Assembly: GCA_000497835.1 (NCBI GenBank)
Contig: KI547171.1
Span: forward strand, 209,735-254,251
Reading direction: 5' to 3'
DNA: 44,517 bases
Origin: a gamma proteobacterium L18
Lineage (GTDB): Bacteria > Pseudomonadota > Gammaproteobacteria > Pseudomonadales > Pseudomonadaceae
This document shows, one piece after another, positions 7,284 through 15,809 of this stretch (the first letter of the stretch is position 1; every line of letters begins with the position of its first letter). Made by a program: the position numbers and the translations under genes. The notes beneath the pieces were generated by a model. It did no database searches, was not told the origin of the DNA, and was given only the letters and a program-made list of their open reading frames with translations.

Positions 7284-8189
7284 TCAGGGGAGGTGGGTGG
7301 CGGTTTCGATGATCAGGTTGCGCAGCCACGCCAGGCCCGGGTCATGCTGCTGATACTTGTTCCACTGCAGGCTGATGGTCATCTGCGGCGCCGCCCAGGG
7401 CGTGGGCAGGATGCGCAGCGGCAGGTACTGCGCCCAGCGCTCGGCCAGGCGCCGGTGCATGGTGGCGATGCGCTGGGTGCCGATCAGGTAGGGCGGCACG
7501 CTGTTGAAGGTATTGGTGGTGACCTCCATCTTGCGCTCGAAATCGAAGCTGCGCAGGAACCAGTCATCCACGGTGGGCGCACGGTGCTCGGTGCCGAAAC
7601 GCACCAGCACATGGCCGTTGTTTTTGTAGTCGTCGAAGGACAGCGTCCGTGGCCCAACCTCGCTGCACACCACGCAGACGAACTCATCGGTAAACAGCGC
7701 CGAGGACGGGTGCTGCTCCATGATGTGCGTGTCCGGCAACAGCAGAAAGTCCACATGCCCGCGCTCAATCTCCAGCGCCGCCTCGTCGGTGGGCGAAAAC
7801 AGTTCGATGGCGCACTGCGGGGCGATGTCGTTGAGGCGGCGGCTGACCTCGGGCATCAGCACCATGCCTACGTAGTCCGAGGCCATCAGGGTGAACGTGC
7901 GGCTGGACAGGTGCGGCTGGAACTGTGCACGGTTTTCCAGGGTGGCGCGCATCTGGATCAGCAGGTCGCGCACCGGCTGGGCCAGGGTTTCGCCCATGGG
8001 CGTGCGGACCATCTTGCGGCCGATCTGCACCAGCAAGTCGTCGTCGAAATAGCTGCGCAGGCGGGCGAGGGCGGCGCTGGTGGCGGGCTGGCTGAGGTGC
8101 AGGCGCTCGCCGGCGCGGGTGATGTTCTGTTCGGCCAGCAGCACGTCCAGGACGACCAGCAGGTTCAAGTCCAAACCATGGAAACGCAT
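7284..8189 (-). CDS. LysR-family regulator (NodD/LinR-like type)
   Basis: 301 aa. The N-terminal helix-turn-helix is LNLLVVLDVLLAEQNITRAG followed by LHLSQPATSAALARLRSYFD (about 8-51), then RTPMGETLAQPV. The C-terminal part (about 88-300) is a LysR substrate-binding domain, with PTDEAALEIERGHVDFLLLP in its core. This N-terminal type is common in regulators of aromatic catabolism such as NodD, LinR and NahR relatives. The ATG at 8189 is supported by GGAG about 8 nt before it. It is divergent from the SDR at 8358 across 168 nt that contains symmetric repeats, so it most likely controls that gene and itself. It might also act on the catabolic cluster at 10163, which has no regulator of its own; that is speculation. 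Confidence 0.92.
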   Translation of the reverse strand: MRFHGLDLNLLVVLDVLLAEQNITRAGERLHLSQPATSAALARLRSYFDDDLLVQIGRKMVRTPMGETLAQPVRDLLIQMRATLENRAQFQPHLSSRTFTLMASDYVGMVLMPEVSRRLNDIAPQCAIELFSPTDEAALEIERGHVDFLLLPDTHIMEQHPSSALFTDEFVCVVCSEVGPRTLSFDDYKNNGHVLVRFGTEHRAPTVDDWFLRSFDFERKMEVTTNTFNSVPPYLIGTQRIATMHRRLAERWAQYLPLRILPTPWAAPQMTISLQWNKYQQHDPGLAWLRNLIIETATHLP

Positions 8190-8207
8190 GGTGGTTGCTC
8201 CGTTTTT

Positions 8208-8349
8208 CTTATGATTGTGTGCACAGGCATTTGTTGCCGTTATACCTGCCTCGGGGCTATCCGTCGAGCGCATGGCAGGCATGCCCAGCGCGGATTTCCG
8301 GGGCCGCAGGCGGCTCCTTATAGTGATGGGCTTCACTGACAATCATAAG
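8208..8349. promoter_or_regulatory. Divergent control region between LysR and SDR genes
   Basis: CTTATGATTGT (8208-8218) and ACAATCATAAG (8339-8349) are perfect 11-nt inverted copies placed just before the two start codons. Between them lie TGTGCACA (8218-8225) and AGTGA-N6-TCACT (8322-8337), the latter about 20 nt before the SDR start. One or more are probably the LysR operator; which one cannot be decided from sequence alone. Confidence 0.45.
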
Positions 8350-8357
8350 GAAGTGCC

Positions 8358-9125
8358 ATGCGTCTTTCGGGCAAAACCGCCGTAATCACGGGTATCGGCA
8401 GCGGTATCGGTCAATGTTGTGCGCTGATGTTCGCCCGGCAGGGCGCCCGGGTGGTGGGCGCTGAACTGAACCCGGCCGCCGCCCGGCACACCGTCGCGCT
8501 GGCCGTTGAGCAGGGGTTGCATATCGACAGTCTGGACCCTTGTGACCTGACCGATCCCGCCCAGGCGACGGCGCTGGTCGAGTTTGCCTGCGGCCTGCAC
8601 GGTGGCTTCGACATTGTGGTCAATGCGGCGGCGTTTGGCGCCTTTGCCTGGATTGAGGACATGGATTATCACCAGCAGTGGCGCAAGACCCTGACGGGCG
8701 AGCTGGACCTGGTGTTCCTGCTGTGCCAGGCGGCCTGGCCGGTGCTGAAGGCGCGCGGGGGCGGTTCGATCATTAACTTCGCTTCGGCCAATGCGTGGAT
8801 GAGCCTCAAGGGCTCACCGGCGCTGGCCCACTGTGCGGGCAAGGGCGGGGTGCTGGCCATGACGCGGCAGTTGGCGATGGAGGGTGGACCGCATCGGATC
8901 CGCGCCAACAGCATTTCGCCAGGGTTGATCGAGACCAGCGCGACCCGGGCGCATTTGGCGGCGGACCCCGGGTTTCGGCAGGCGGCGCTGGATCATCAGT
9001 TGCTGGCGCAACGCATTGGGCAGCCGGAGGACATTGGTTGGGCGGCGGTGTACCTGGCCAGTGATGAGTCGGCGTGGGTGACGGCGACGGATTTGCGGGT
9101 GGATGCCGGGGCTACAGCATGTTAG
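8358..9125 (+). CDS. Short-chain dehydrogenase/reductase with His in place of the catalytic Tyr
   Basis: 255 aa of the classical SDR fold, an NAD(P)-dependent alcohol/ketone oxidoreductase. Visible are the cofactor loop TGIGSGIG (11-18), the NAA at 89-91, S143 in INFAS, and the C-terminal SISPGLIETSATRAH. The usual YxxxK is HCAGK here: H158 stands where tyrosine should be and K162 is kept. The neighbouring residues are otherwise typical, so this is probably a subfamily trait rather than decay. AAGGAAGT lies just before the ATG. It is divergent from a LysR gene, its likely regulator. Confidence 0.9.
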   Translation: MRLSGKTAVITGIGSGIGQCCALMFARQGARVVGAELNPAAARHTVALAVEQGLHIDSLDPCDLTDPAQATALVEFACGLHGGFDIVVNAAAFGAFAWIEDMDYHQQWRKTLTGELDLVFLLCQAAWPVLKARGGGSIINFASANAWMSLKGSPALAHCAGKGGVLAMTRQLAMEGGPHRIRANSISPGLIETSATRAHLAADPGFRQAALDHQLLAQRIGQPEDIGWAAVYLASDESAWVTATDLRVDAGATAC

Positions 9126-9150
9126 TGATGTAACCCGACATTAATAAAGG

Positions 9151-9678
9151 CTACCGCTTAAGGTGCGGCTCGGCACCAAACTTATATTTCTCGGGCACTT
9201 GGATTGCTTGCGTTGGCGTCAGTGATAGCCTGATGTTGTCGAGGTCAAGTTGATAGAGCGAATAGCAGTTGAGGAGCATCGTGTCCCCCTCAGTTTCCCG
9301 TCGCTTGAATACGTAACCTTCAACAGTGTGCCACTCGCCCGGGACAGTGTCCCACGACGGCACACTTATCCTTAATGCGATGTGTCCCCCTGCGAAACCA
9401 TTGGCTAGAATTACCTGTACGCCCATTGTCTCTGGGTGGGGATTGCCGGAGTGGTACGTCCGCATATCCATGCTGAACGCATAGTAGGCGCCGACTTCAA
9501 TGCCTGGGACGTTTTTTTCAAAATCCATTCCATTGTATGCGTATATATCTTTGCTGACCAGAAAGTCGTTGTCGTGTTCTCTTGCTAGGTAAACAGCAGG
9601 GCGTTCATTAAGTAGCGTCCACCCACTAAGGTTGCCGTCGGTGAAGTCAATTAATTCGTAGTTTAAAGTGTTAGGCAT
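9151..9678 (-). CDS. Hypothetical protein, carbohydrate-binding-module-like jelly roll
   Basis: 175 aa, strongly beta-rich and acidic, without a signal peptide. The start LIDFTDGNLSGWTLLNERPA, the middle VGAYYAFSMDMRTYHSG, a GGHIALRISVPSWD strand and a late LDLDNIRLSL strand have the rhythm of a CBM-like jelly roll. Such modules occur as repeats in Pseudomonas surface or toxin-associated proteins. The G+C content and codon use are visibly lower than in the neighbours, and the upstream DNA is very AT-rich, which suggests acquisition by transfer. No export signal is visible, so secretion, if any, would need a partner. The family is not firmly recognised. Confidence 0.72.
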   Translation of the reverse strand: MPNTLNYELIDFTDGNLSGWTLLNERPAVYLAREHDNDFLVSKDIYAYNGMDFEKNVPGIEVGAYYAFSMDMRTYHSGNPHPETMGVQVILANGFAGGHIALRISVPSWDTVPGEWHTVEGYVFKRRETEGDTMLLNCYSLYQLDLDNIRLSLTPTQAIQVPEKYKFGAEPHLKR

Positions 9679-10162
9679 GGCTGTGCTCGCTTTTGAGGTT
9701 GGGAGGTGATGGGGTTTAATTTAGCCTTAATTTTAGTGGTGGGATAAATATGTTTATTGAGTTGCTGTTAATTTTAATGCGAATTTCCGTCCGCGTTTTT
9801 TTATCTTCGTTAACGTGATTGTAAGAGCGTGCGAAGCTTGTGGATGGGCCTGCCGCGAATGCTGCGTTGTCTGCTTCCCGAGCTTCGCCTGGTCCCACAA
9901 GGTTGCTGAACCCACCTTGCCCGCTGCAGCCAGCCATCCACCCCGCAAATGCCTCACATCCAAACAAACAATTTCCGGCATACCCGCCGCCTGTTTAAGG
10001 TAACCCCATCGCTGCACACAATAAGAACAAGCCGGAGATTCCCCATGCCACGCCCCCCGACTACCCCCCAACCCTGACCCCCATTTCGCTGTTTGCACAG
10101 GCATGCGCCGGGCCTCCCCGTGCGTGGCCGTCCGCAGGATTTGTTGCAACGAGGAACGCTTG
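9679..10162. other. Intergenic region, AT-rich at its left end
   Basis: About 480 nt without a convincing gene. The part from about 9710 to 9800 is strikingly AT-rich and should hold the promoter of the leftward gene at 9678. The middle contains a degenerate TTCCCGAGCTTCGC...GGTCCCACA repeat piece (about 9878-9902), related to the arms at 16767. Open frames on either strand here are short and have no family resemblance. The right end should contain the promoter of the catabolic cluster; I could not define its boxes. Confidence 0.6.
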
Positions 10163-11293
10163 ATGAGCGACATCGCAAAAGTGCTGATCGTAGGCGCAGG
10201 CATCGGTGGGCTAAGCGCCGCCATTGCCCTGCGCAACGCCGGGGTGGAGGTCGACATCGTCGAAATCAGCCCCCAGGCCAAGGTGTACCACGTGGGCATT
10301 GTGGTGCAGGCCAACTGCATCCGCGCCATGGCCCAGCTGGGCATCGCCGACGCAGCGGTGGCTGCCGGTTTCCCTTACAAGGGCCTGCGCATCTGCAACC
10401 AGCAGGGCCAGGTCAAGGCCGAGCTCAGCGGCGCCCAGTTGGCCGGCAAGCAGTACCCGGCCAACCTCGGCCTCACCCGCCCGGCGCTGCACAAGGTGCT
10501 GCTGGACGCCGTGGCCGACAGCGGCGCCACCCTGCGCCTGGGCCTGACCTTCAGCGACATCGAACAAAGCGCCGACAAGGTCTCGGTGCGCTTCACCGAC
10601 GGCAGCAGCGGCGACTATGACCTGCTGGTGGGCGCCGACGGTGTGTACTCCAAGGTGCGCACCACGGTGTTCGGCGAGCAGTACACACCACGCTTCACCG
10701 GCCAGGGCGTGTGGCGCTACAACCTGCCACGGCCCAAGGACCTGCTGTGGTCGCACATGTTCGAAGGCAAGCCGGGCGGCAAGGCCGGCTACACGCCGCT
10801 GACCGAAGACAGCCTGTACGTGCTGTCGGTGTTCGAGGAACCCGGCAACCCGTTCTTCGACCCTGACACCCTGGCCGCCGAGTTCCGCAAGCGCCTGCAA
10901 GGCTACGGCGGCCTGGTGCCCGAACTGCGCGAGCAGATCACCGACAGCAGCCAGGTGGTATACCGCCCCCTTGAAGCCCTGCTCATGCCCGCGCCCTGGT
11001 ACCGCGGCCGGGTGTTGCTGATCGGCGACGCCGCCCACGCCACCACCCCGCACATGGGCCAGGGCGCCGCCCAGGCCGTGGAAGACGCGGTGGTGCTGGG
11101 CGAGCTGTGCGGCACTGCGCAGTTGAGTCTTGAGCAAGTGTTGGATGGCTTCATGGCGCGCCGCTTCGAGCGCTGCAAGTTCATCAACGAAGGCTCGGTG
11201 CAGATCGGCGAGTGGGAACAACGGCCCACCCCCGACGCCGATTTCACCGGCCTGATGGCGCAGATGATCAACGTCGTCGCCCAACCCATCTGA
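10163..11293 (+). CDS. FAD-dependent aromatic hydroxylase (group A flavin monooxygenase)
   Basis: 376 aa. The N-terminal FAD site VLIVGAGIGGLSAAIAL (about 7-23), the mid DLLVGADGVYSKVR and the late RVLLIGDAAHATTPHMGQGA are the three signatures of the salicylate / 6-hydroxynicotinate / 3-hydroxybenzoate hydroxylase family. It would hydroxylate a phenolic or pyridinic ring with NAD(P)H and O2, sometimes with decarboxylation. The ATG at 10163 has GAGGAA 8 nt before it and is preferred to an upstream in-frame start at 10103. It is the first gene of a tight same-strand series that reaches 16751 and, with an interruption, 22328, so it probably supplies the ring-activation step for the extradiol-type enzyme at 20171. 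Confidence 0.9.
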   Translation: MSDIAKVLIVGAGIGGLSAAIALRNAGVEVDIVEISPQAKVYHVGIVVQANCIRAMAQLGIADAAVAAGFPYKGLRICNQQGQVKAELSGAQLAGKQYPANLGLTRPALHKVLLDAVADSGATLRLGLTFSDIEQSADKVSVRFTDGSSGDYDLLVGADGVYSKVRTTVFGEQYTPRFTGQGVWRYNLPRPKDLLWSHMFEGKPGGKAGYTPLTEDSLYVLSVFEEPGNPFFDPDTLAAEFRKRLQGYGGLVPELREQITDSSQVVYRPLEALLMPAPWYRGRVLLIGDAAHATTPHMGQGAAQAVEDAVVLGELCGTAQLSLEQVLDGFMARRFERCKFINEGSVQIGEWEQRPTPDADFTGLMAQMINVVAQPI

Positions 11294-11309
11294 GCAAGGA
11301 TCAACCCGG

Positions 11310-12326
11310 ATGAAACGCAACCCCTTGAAAGGCTGGCAAGTCGATTGCGACACCATTGGCTTCATCGGCCACGACCTGCAACGCCCCGAATGCATCATCG
11401 CCCAGCCCGACGGCAGCCTGTGGGCCGCCGACGCCCGCGGCGGGGTGATGCACATCGCCGCCGACGGCCATCAGACCTTGCTGGCGCCCAAGCAAGCGGT
11501 GGCCCAAGAGGCCTCGTTCGAATCGCGCTACGTGCAGTCCCAGGGCGCCTCGCTGCCCAACGGCCTGGCGCTGACCGAGCAGGGCGACTTCATCATCTGC
11601 AACTGGGGCCTGGACCGCATCGAGAAGCTCGACCGCCAGGGCAATATCCAGGTGCTGTTCGACCAGTTGGACGGCAAGCCGCTGGGCAAGACCAACTTCC
11701 CGCTGCGCGATAGCAAGGGCCGTATCTGGTTCACCGTGACCACCACGATGCAGCCTTGGACTGACTCAATCAATTCCGGCGTGCTCGATGGCTACATCGG
11801 CGTGATCGACGAGCAGGGCATGCGCATCGTCGCCGAGGGCTTCGGCGGCACCAACGAAATCCGCTTCGACGACAACGAAGAATGGCTGTACGTGGTGGAA
11901 AGCAACGTGCGGCGCATCTCCCGCCTGCGCCTCAATGCCGACGGCTCGCTCAGCGACCGCGAAGTGTTCGGCCCGGCGGAGCTGGAAGGCTTCCCCGACG
12001 GCTTCGCTTTCGACAGCTTCGGCAACCTGTGGGTGACCCTGGTGATGACCGACAAGCTCATCGCCCTGACCCCGGACGGCGAGGTGCTGACCCTGCTGGA
12101 CGACAGCAACCCGGCCGCCACCGCCGAGCTCAACCGCCACTACCAGGCCAAGACCCTGACGCCGCAGATCATGCAGGCGGCCCACGGCACCCTGGCGCCG
12201 TGGATGGCCAGCCTGACCTTTGGCGGCGCCGATTTGAAAACCGTGTACCTGGGCAGCCTGCAGGGCACGCGCATCCCGTTTTTCCGGGCCCCGGTGGCTG
12301 GCCAGCCGCTGATCCACTGGCGCTGA
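11310..12326 (+). CDS. SMP-30/gluconolactonase-like protein
   Basis: 338 aa, a six-bladed beta-propeller lactonase of the SMP-30/LRE type. Typical pieces are RPECIIAQPDGSLWAADARG at the start of the propeller, LPNGLALTEQGDFIICNWG, a FGGTNEIRFDDNEEWLYVVE blade and PDGFAFDSFGNLWVTLV. It would open a lactone ring using a divalent metal. There is no signal peptide, so it acts in the cytoplasm. It is 16 nt after the hydroxylase and 28 nt before the dehydrogenase, with AAGGA upstream, so it is in the same operon. It fits hydrolysis of a lactone made by the neighbouring dehydrogenases, but the substrate is not known. Confidence 0.9.
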   Translation: MKRNPLKGWQVDCDTIGFIGHDLQRPECIIAQPDGSLWAADARGGVMHIAADGHQTLLAPKQAVAQEASFESRYVQSQGASLPNGLALTEQGDFIICNWGLDRIEKLDRQGNIQVLFDQLDGKPLGKTNFPLRDSKGRIWFTVTTTMQPWTDSINSGVLDGYIGVIDEQGMRIVAEGFGGTNEIRFDDNEEWLYVVESNVRRISRLRLNADGSLSDREVFGPAELEGFPDGFAFDSFGNLWVTLVMTDKLIALTPDGEVLTLLDDSNPAATAELNRHYQAKTLTPQIMQAAHGTLAPWMASLTFGGADLKTVYLGSLQGTRIPFFRAPVAGQPLIHWR

Positions 12327-12354
12327 ACCCCTCTACAAGAACAAGGAACAGACC

Positions 12355-13638
12355 ATGATTCGTTATCTCAAGAAAGGTAAACCCGCCGAGCAGAAGGCCG
12401 AACTCAACGCCCAGGTGCGCGACACCGTGGAGCAGATCATCAAGGCCATCGAGCAGCACGGCGAAGCGGCGGTGCGCGAGTATTCGGAAAAATTCGATCG
12501 CTGGAACCCGGCCAGCCTGCGCCTGAGCGCCGAAGAGATTCAGGGCTGCATCGACAGCCTGTCGCCCCAGGCCATCGAAGACATCAAGTTCGCCCAGGCG
12601 CAGATTCGCCGCTTCGCGCAGATCCAGTTGCTGTCGATGCGCGACGTGGAAGTGGAGACCCTGCCCGGCGTGGTGCTGGGCCACAAGAACATTCCGGTCA
12701 ACTCGGTGGGCTGCTACATCCCCGGCGGCAAGTACCCGCTGCTGGCCTCGGCGCACATGAGCGTGCTGACTGCCAAGGTGGCCGGCGTGAAGCGGGTGAT
12801 CGCCTGCGCGCCGCCGTTCGACGGCAAGCCGTCGCCGGAAATCATCGCCGCCATGGCCCTGGCCGGCGCCGATGAGATCTACGTGATGGGCGGCGTGCAG
12901 GGCGTGGCCGCCATGGCCCTGGGCACCGAACACATCGCCCCGGTGGACATGATCGTCGGCCCGGGCAACGCCTACGTAGCCGAAGCCAAGCGCCAACTGT
13001 ACGGCCGCGTGGGCATCGACCTGTTCGCCGGCCCTACCGAAACCATGGTGATCTGTGACGACACGGTGGACGCCGAACTGGTGGCCGTGGACCTGCTGGG
13101 CCAGGCCGAGCACGGTCCCACGTCGCCTGCGTTCTGCGTCACCACCAGCACGCGCATCGCCGAAGAACTGCCGGCCGCCATCGAGAAAGTGCTGGCGCGC
13201 CTGGACACCGCGCCGATTGCCAGCGTGGCCTGGCGCGACTATGGCGAGATCATCCTGTGTGACACCGACGAGGAAATGCTCGCCGAGTCCGAGCGCATCT
13301 GCTCCGAGCACGTGCAGGTCATGACCCGCGACCCGGACTGGTTCCTGGCGCGCATGACCCACTACGGCGGGCTGTTCCTGGGCCACCGCACCAACGTCTC
13401 CTACGGCGACAAAGTGATCGGCACCAACCACACCCTGCCCACCATGGGCGCCGGCCGCTACACCGGCGGACTGTGGGTGGGCAAGTTCATCAAGACCCAC
13501 ACCTACCAGCGCGTGCTCACCGACGAGGCCAGCGTGGCCATCGGCGAGGTGTGCTCGCGGCTGTGCGCCCTGGAACACTTCTCCGGGCACAAGGAACAGG
13601 CCGACATTCGTGTTCGTCGCCTGAAGAAGGCCCTGTGA
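12355..13638 (+). CDS. Histidinol-dehydrogenase-family enzyme (HpsN-like, catabolic)
   Basis: 427 aa of the HisD fold. Residues equivalent to the HisD active site are present: Q250 and H253 (GQAEHGPTS), E318-H319 (SEHVQ), D352 (YGDKVIGTNHTLPT) and H412 (FSGHKEQ), plus the NAD region PVDMIVGPGNAYVAEAK. It oxidises an alcohol in two NAD+ steps to a carboxylate. The sequence resembles the HpsN branch (sulfopropanediol dehydrogenase and relatives) more than biosynthetic HisD, and it lies in a catabolic operon rather than with his genes. A role in histidine synthesis is therefore unlikely. The substrate is probably a polyol-like side chain (inference). Its stop overlaps the next start (TGATG). Confidence 0.9.
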   Translation: MIRYLKKGKPAEQKAELNAQVRDTVEQIIKAIEQHGEAAVREYSEKFDRWNPASLRLSAEEIQGCIDSLSPQAIEDIKFAQAQIRRFAQIQLLSMRDVEVETLPGVVLGHKNIPVNSVGCYIPGGKYPLLASAHMSVLTAKVAGVKRVIACAPPFDGKPSPEIIAAMALAGADEIYVMGGVQGVAAMALGTEHIAPVDMIVGPGNAYVAEAKRQLYGRVGIDLFAGPTETMVICDDTVDAELVAVDLLGQAEHGPTSPAFCVTTSTRIAEELPAAIEKVLARLDTAPIASVAWRDYGEIILCDTDEEMLAESERICSEHVQVMTRDPDWFLARMTHYGGLFLGHRTNVSYGDKVIGTNHTLPTMGAGRYTGGLWVGKFIKTHTYQRVLTDEASVAIGEVCSRLCALEHFSGHKEQADIRVRRLKKAL

Positions 13639-14384
13639 TGAATCTCTTGGAGGGAAAGGTGGCGGTGGTCACCGGCGCCACCGGCGGGTTGGGCGGCGAG
13701 ATCTGCGCTGCCCTGGCCCAGGCCGGGGCGCGGGTGGTGGCCGGCTACAACCGCAGCGCCGAGGCCGCCCAGGCGCTGGTCGCAACCCTGCCTGGCGAGG
13801 ATCACCTGGCGGTGGCCGCGCCGGTCACCGACAGCGCTGCTTTAAAAGCGTTGGCGGCGACGGTGCAGGGGCACTACGGCCGTTGCGACCTGCTGGTCAA
13901 CTGCGCCGGCACCACGCGCTTCGTCGCCCATGCCGACCTCGACGGCCTGGACGATGGCTTGATCGACAGCATCCTGGCCACCAACGTGCGCGGCCCGATT
14001 GCCTGCGTGCGCGCCTTGGCGCCGCAGCTCAAGGCCAGCGGCGACGGCCTGGTGGTGAACATCAGTTCCATTGCGGCGCGCACGGCCATGGGCAGCAACA
14101 TCGCCTATTGCGCCTCGAAGGCGGCGGTCGACAACCTTACCCAGTCCCTGGCCCGCGCCCTGGCGCCCCAGGTGCGGGTGGTGTCGGTGGCGCCGGGGCT
14201 GGCCGACACCGAGTTCGTCCAGGGCCTGGCCCAGGACTGGCGCGACGAGCAGGCCGCGCGCACGCCCCTGGGGCGCCTGGCGCTGCCGGCCGAAGTGGCG
14301 CGCGCGGTGGTGGCCCTGGCCACGCAACTGACCTTTACCACTGGCGCCGTCATCCCTGTGGATGGCGGGCGGCCGCTGAGCTGA
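13638..14384 (+). CDS. Short-chain dehydrogenase/reductase
   Basis: 248 aa, a complete classical SDR: cofactor loop TGATGGLGG (12-20), NCAG (88-91), S143/S144 in NISS, Y157 and K161 (YCASK), and a C-terminal TTGAVIPVDGG. It oxidises or reduces an alcohol/ketone with NAD(P). The ATG at 13638 overlaps the preceding stop by one base, so translation is coupled to the HisD-like gene. Longer in-frame openings upstream lie inside that gene and are rejected. It probably works next to the HisD-like enzyme on the same side chain. Confidence 0.92.
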   Translation: MNLLEGKVAVVTGATGGLGGEICAALAQAGARVVAGYNRSAEAAQALVATLPGEDHLAVAAPVTDSAALKALAATVQGHYGRCDLLVNCAGTTRFVAHADLDGLDDGLIDSILATNVRGPIACVRALAPQLKASGDGLVVNISSIAARTAMGSNIAYCASKAAVDNLTQSLARALAPQVRVVSVAPGLADTEFVQGLAQDWRDEQAARTPLGRLALPAEVARAVVALATQLTFTTGAVIPVDGGRPLS

Positions 14385-14396
14385 GGAGGCCGCCCC

Positions 14397-14828
14397 ATGT
14401 TTGCGATCAAACCCCACCACGGCGGCATCAGCGTGCCCAGCCTGGACGCGTCCATCGACTGGTACAGGGCCATGCTCGGCTTCGAGCTGGAAAGCCGCGC
14501 CTTTATCGAACAGATCCCGGCGCACATCGCGTTCATCCGCAGCGGCGACTACCGCCTAGAGCTGTTCCAGCTGGAGCAGGCCAAGCCGCTGCCGGCCGAC
14601 CGCCGCGAGCCGCACCTGGACCTGCAGACCCACGGCCACAAGCACCTGTGCTTCGCCGTGCAGGACGCCCCGGCCGCCTTCGCCGCGCTGCGCGCCAAGG
14701 GCGCCGACATCGTCTTCGAGAACGTCATCGACGGTACGCCCATGGGCTTTGTGCGCGACAACAGCGGCAACCTGCTGGAACTCATCCAATACCCGGCCCT
14801 GTGGGCCGAACAAGGAGCCACCTTATGA
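14397..14828 (+). CDS. VOC-family (glyoxalase/dioxygenase fold) protein
   Basis: 143 aa, one vicinal-oxygen-chelate module pair. HHGGISVPSLDASIDWYRAM at the start, RLELFQLE in the middle, HKHLCFAV and NLLELIQYP at the end give the expected metal positions (H near residue 7, E near 60, H near 83, E near 126). It may be an isomerase, lyase or dioxygenase, and the exact reaction cannot be read from sequence. GAGGAGG lies just upstream. It overlaps the FAH-family gene by 4 nt (ATGA), so the two are co-translated and probably act in sequence. Confidence 0.88.
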   Translation: MFAIKPHHGGISVPSLDASIDWYRAMLGFELESRAFIEQIPAHIAFIRSGDYRLELFQLEQAKPLPADRREPHLDLQTHGHKHLCFAVQDAPAAFAALRAKGADIVFENVIDGTPMGFVRDNSGNLLELIQYPALWAEQGATL

Positions 14829-15808
14829 AACTGGCCACCCTCAAGGACGGCAGCCGCGACGGCCGCCTGGTCGTGGTATCCCGTGACCTGCGCCGCGCCG
14901 TGCTGGCGTCGGGCATTGCCGCCACGCTGCAGGCGGCCATCGAAGACTGGACGCGTTGCGAGCCGCTGTTGCAGCAACTGTCGGCCGCGCTGAATACCGG
15001 CCATGCCGCCCAGTCCTTCGATTTCGAGCCGCGTGAAGCCATGGCGCCGCTGCCACGGGCTTATCAGTGGGCCGACGCTTCGTCGTTCCTCAACCACGGC
15101 ATGCTGATGGAGCGGGCGTACAATGTGGACATCAAGAAAGACCCTGGCGTCCCTATCATCTACCAGGGCGCCGGCGATGATTTTCTCGGCGCCTGCGACG
15201 ACTACCCGGTACCCGGTGAAGAGCATCAGATCGATTTCGAAGGGGAGGTCGCCGTGGTGCTGGATGATGTTCCCATGGGTGTTCAACCTGCCCAGGCGGC
15301 AGGGCATATCAAACTGTTGATGCTGCTCAACGACGTCAGCCTGCGTGCGCACCTGTTCAAGGAAGTGAGCATCGGCTTCGGCCCGCTGCGCGCCAAGCCC
15401 AGCACGGTGTTTGCGCCGGTGGCCGTCACCCCGGACGAGCTGGGCCCGGCCTGGAGTGAAGGGCGCGTGAAGCTGCCCATGCACGTGCAGTGCAACGGCC
15501 AGCGCTTCGGCGAGCCCAACGGCGCCGAGATGGATTTCAGCTTCCCGGAACTGGTGATGCACCTGGCCCGCACCCGCAAGCTGGGTGCCGGTACGGTGCT
15601 GGGCTCGGGCACTTTCTCCAATCGCGATTACAACGTCACCGGCTCCGCTTGCCTGGCCGAGCGCCGCGCGGTGGAAACCATCGAACAAGGCGAGGCAAAG
15701 ACGCCGTTCCTCAAGTTCGGCGACCGCCTGCGCTTTGAAATCTTCGGCCTGGACGGCGCCAGCGTGTTTGGCGCCATCGATCATCGCTTCGTACCGGCAC
15801 AGGTGTGA
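14825..15808 (+). CDS. Fumarylacetoacetate-hydrolase-family enzyme
   Basis: 327 aa. The C-terminal FAH domain has metal ligands E139 and E141 (FEGEVAVVLDD) and D170 (LLNDVSLR), then GTVLGSGTFSNRDY (the GT..G.G segment). The N-terminal 80 residues match the extra domain of FAH-type hydrolases. It would hydrolyse a 1,3-diketo acid or a related ring-cleavage product, or decarboxylate or hydrate one. The start ATG at 14825 overlaps the VOC gene. With a hydroxylase and an extradiol-type dioxygenase in the cluster, a lower-pathway step after ring opening is the obvious role. Confidence 0.9.
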   Translation: MKLATLKDGSRDGRLVVVSRDLRRAVLASGIAATLQAAIEDWTRCEPLLQQLSAALNTGHAAQSFDFEPREAMAPLPRAYQWADASSFLNHGMLMERAYNVDIKKDPGVPIIYQGAGDDFLGACDDYPVPGEEHQIDFEGEVAVVLDDVPMGVQPAQAAGHIKLLMLLNDVSLRAHLFKEVSIGFGPLRAKPSTVFAPVAVTPDELGPAWSEGRVKLPMHVQCNGQRFGEPNGAEMDFSFPELVMHLARTRKLGAGTVLGSGTFSNRDYNVTGSACLAERRAVETIEQGEAKTPFLKFGDRLRFEIFGLDGASVFGAIDHRFVPAQV

Positions 15809-15809
15809 C

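Noticed and set aside
7204..7329. N-terminal extension of MsrA
   Set aside because: The 42 extra residues are unlike MsrA, and AAGGGGAAG lies directly before the ATG at 7203.
12169..13590. 473-codon open frame opposite the HisD-like gene
   Set aside because: The active-site residues of the HisD family on the plus strand decide the coding strand.
12355..13638. Histidine biosynthesis gene hisD
   Set aside because: No other his genes are adjacent, and sequence and context fit the catabolic HpsN-like branch.
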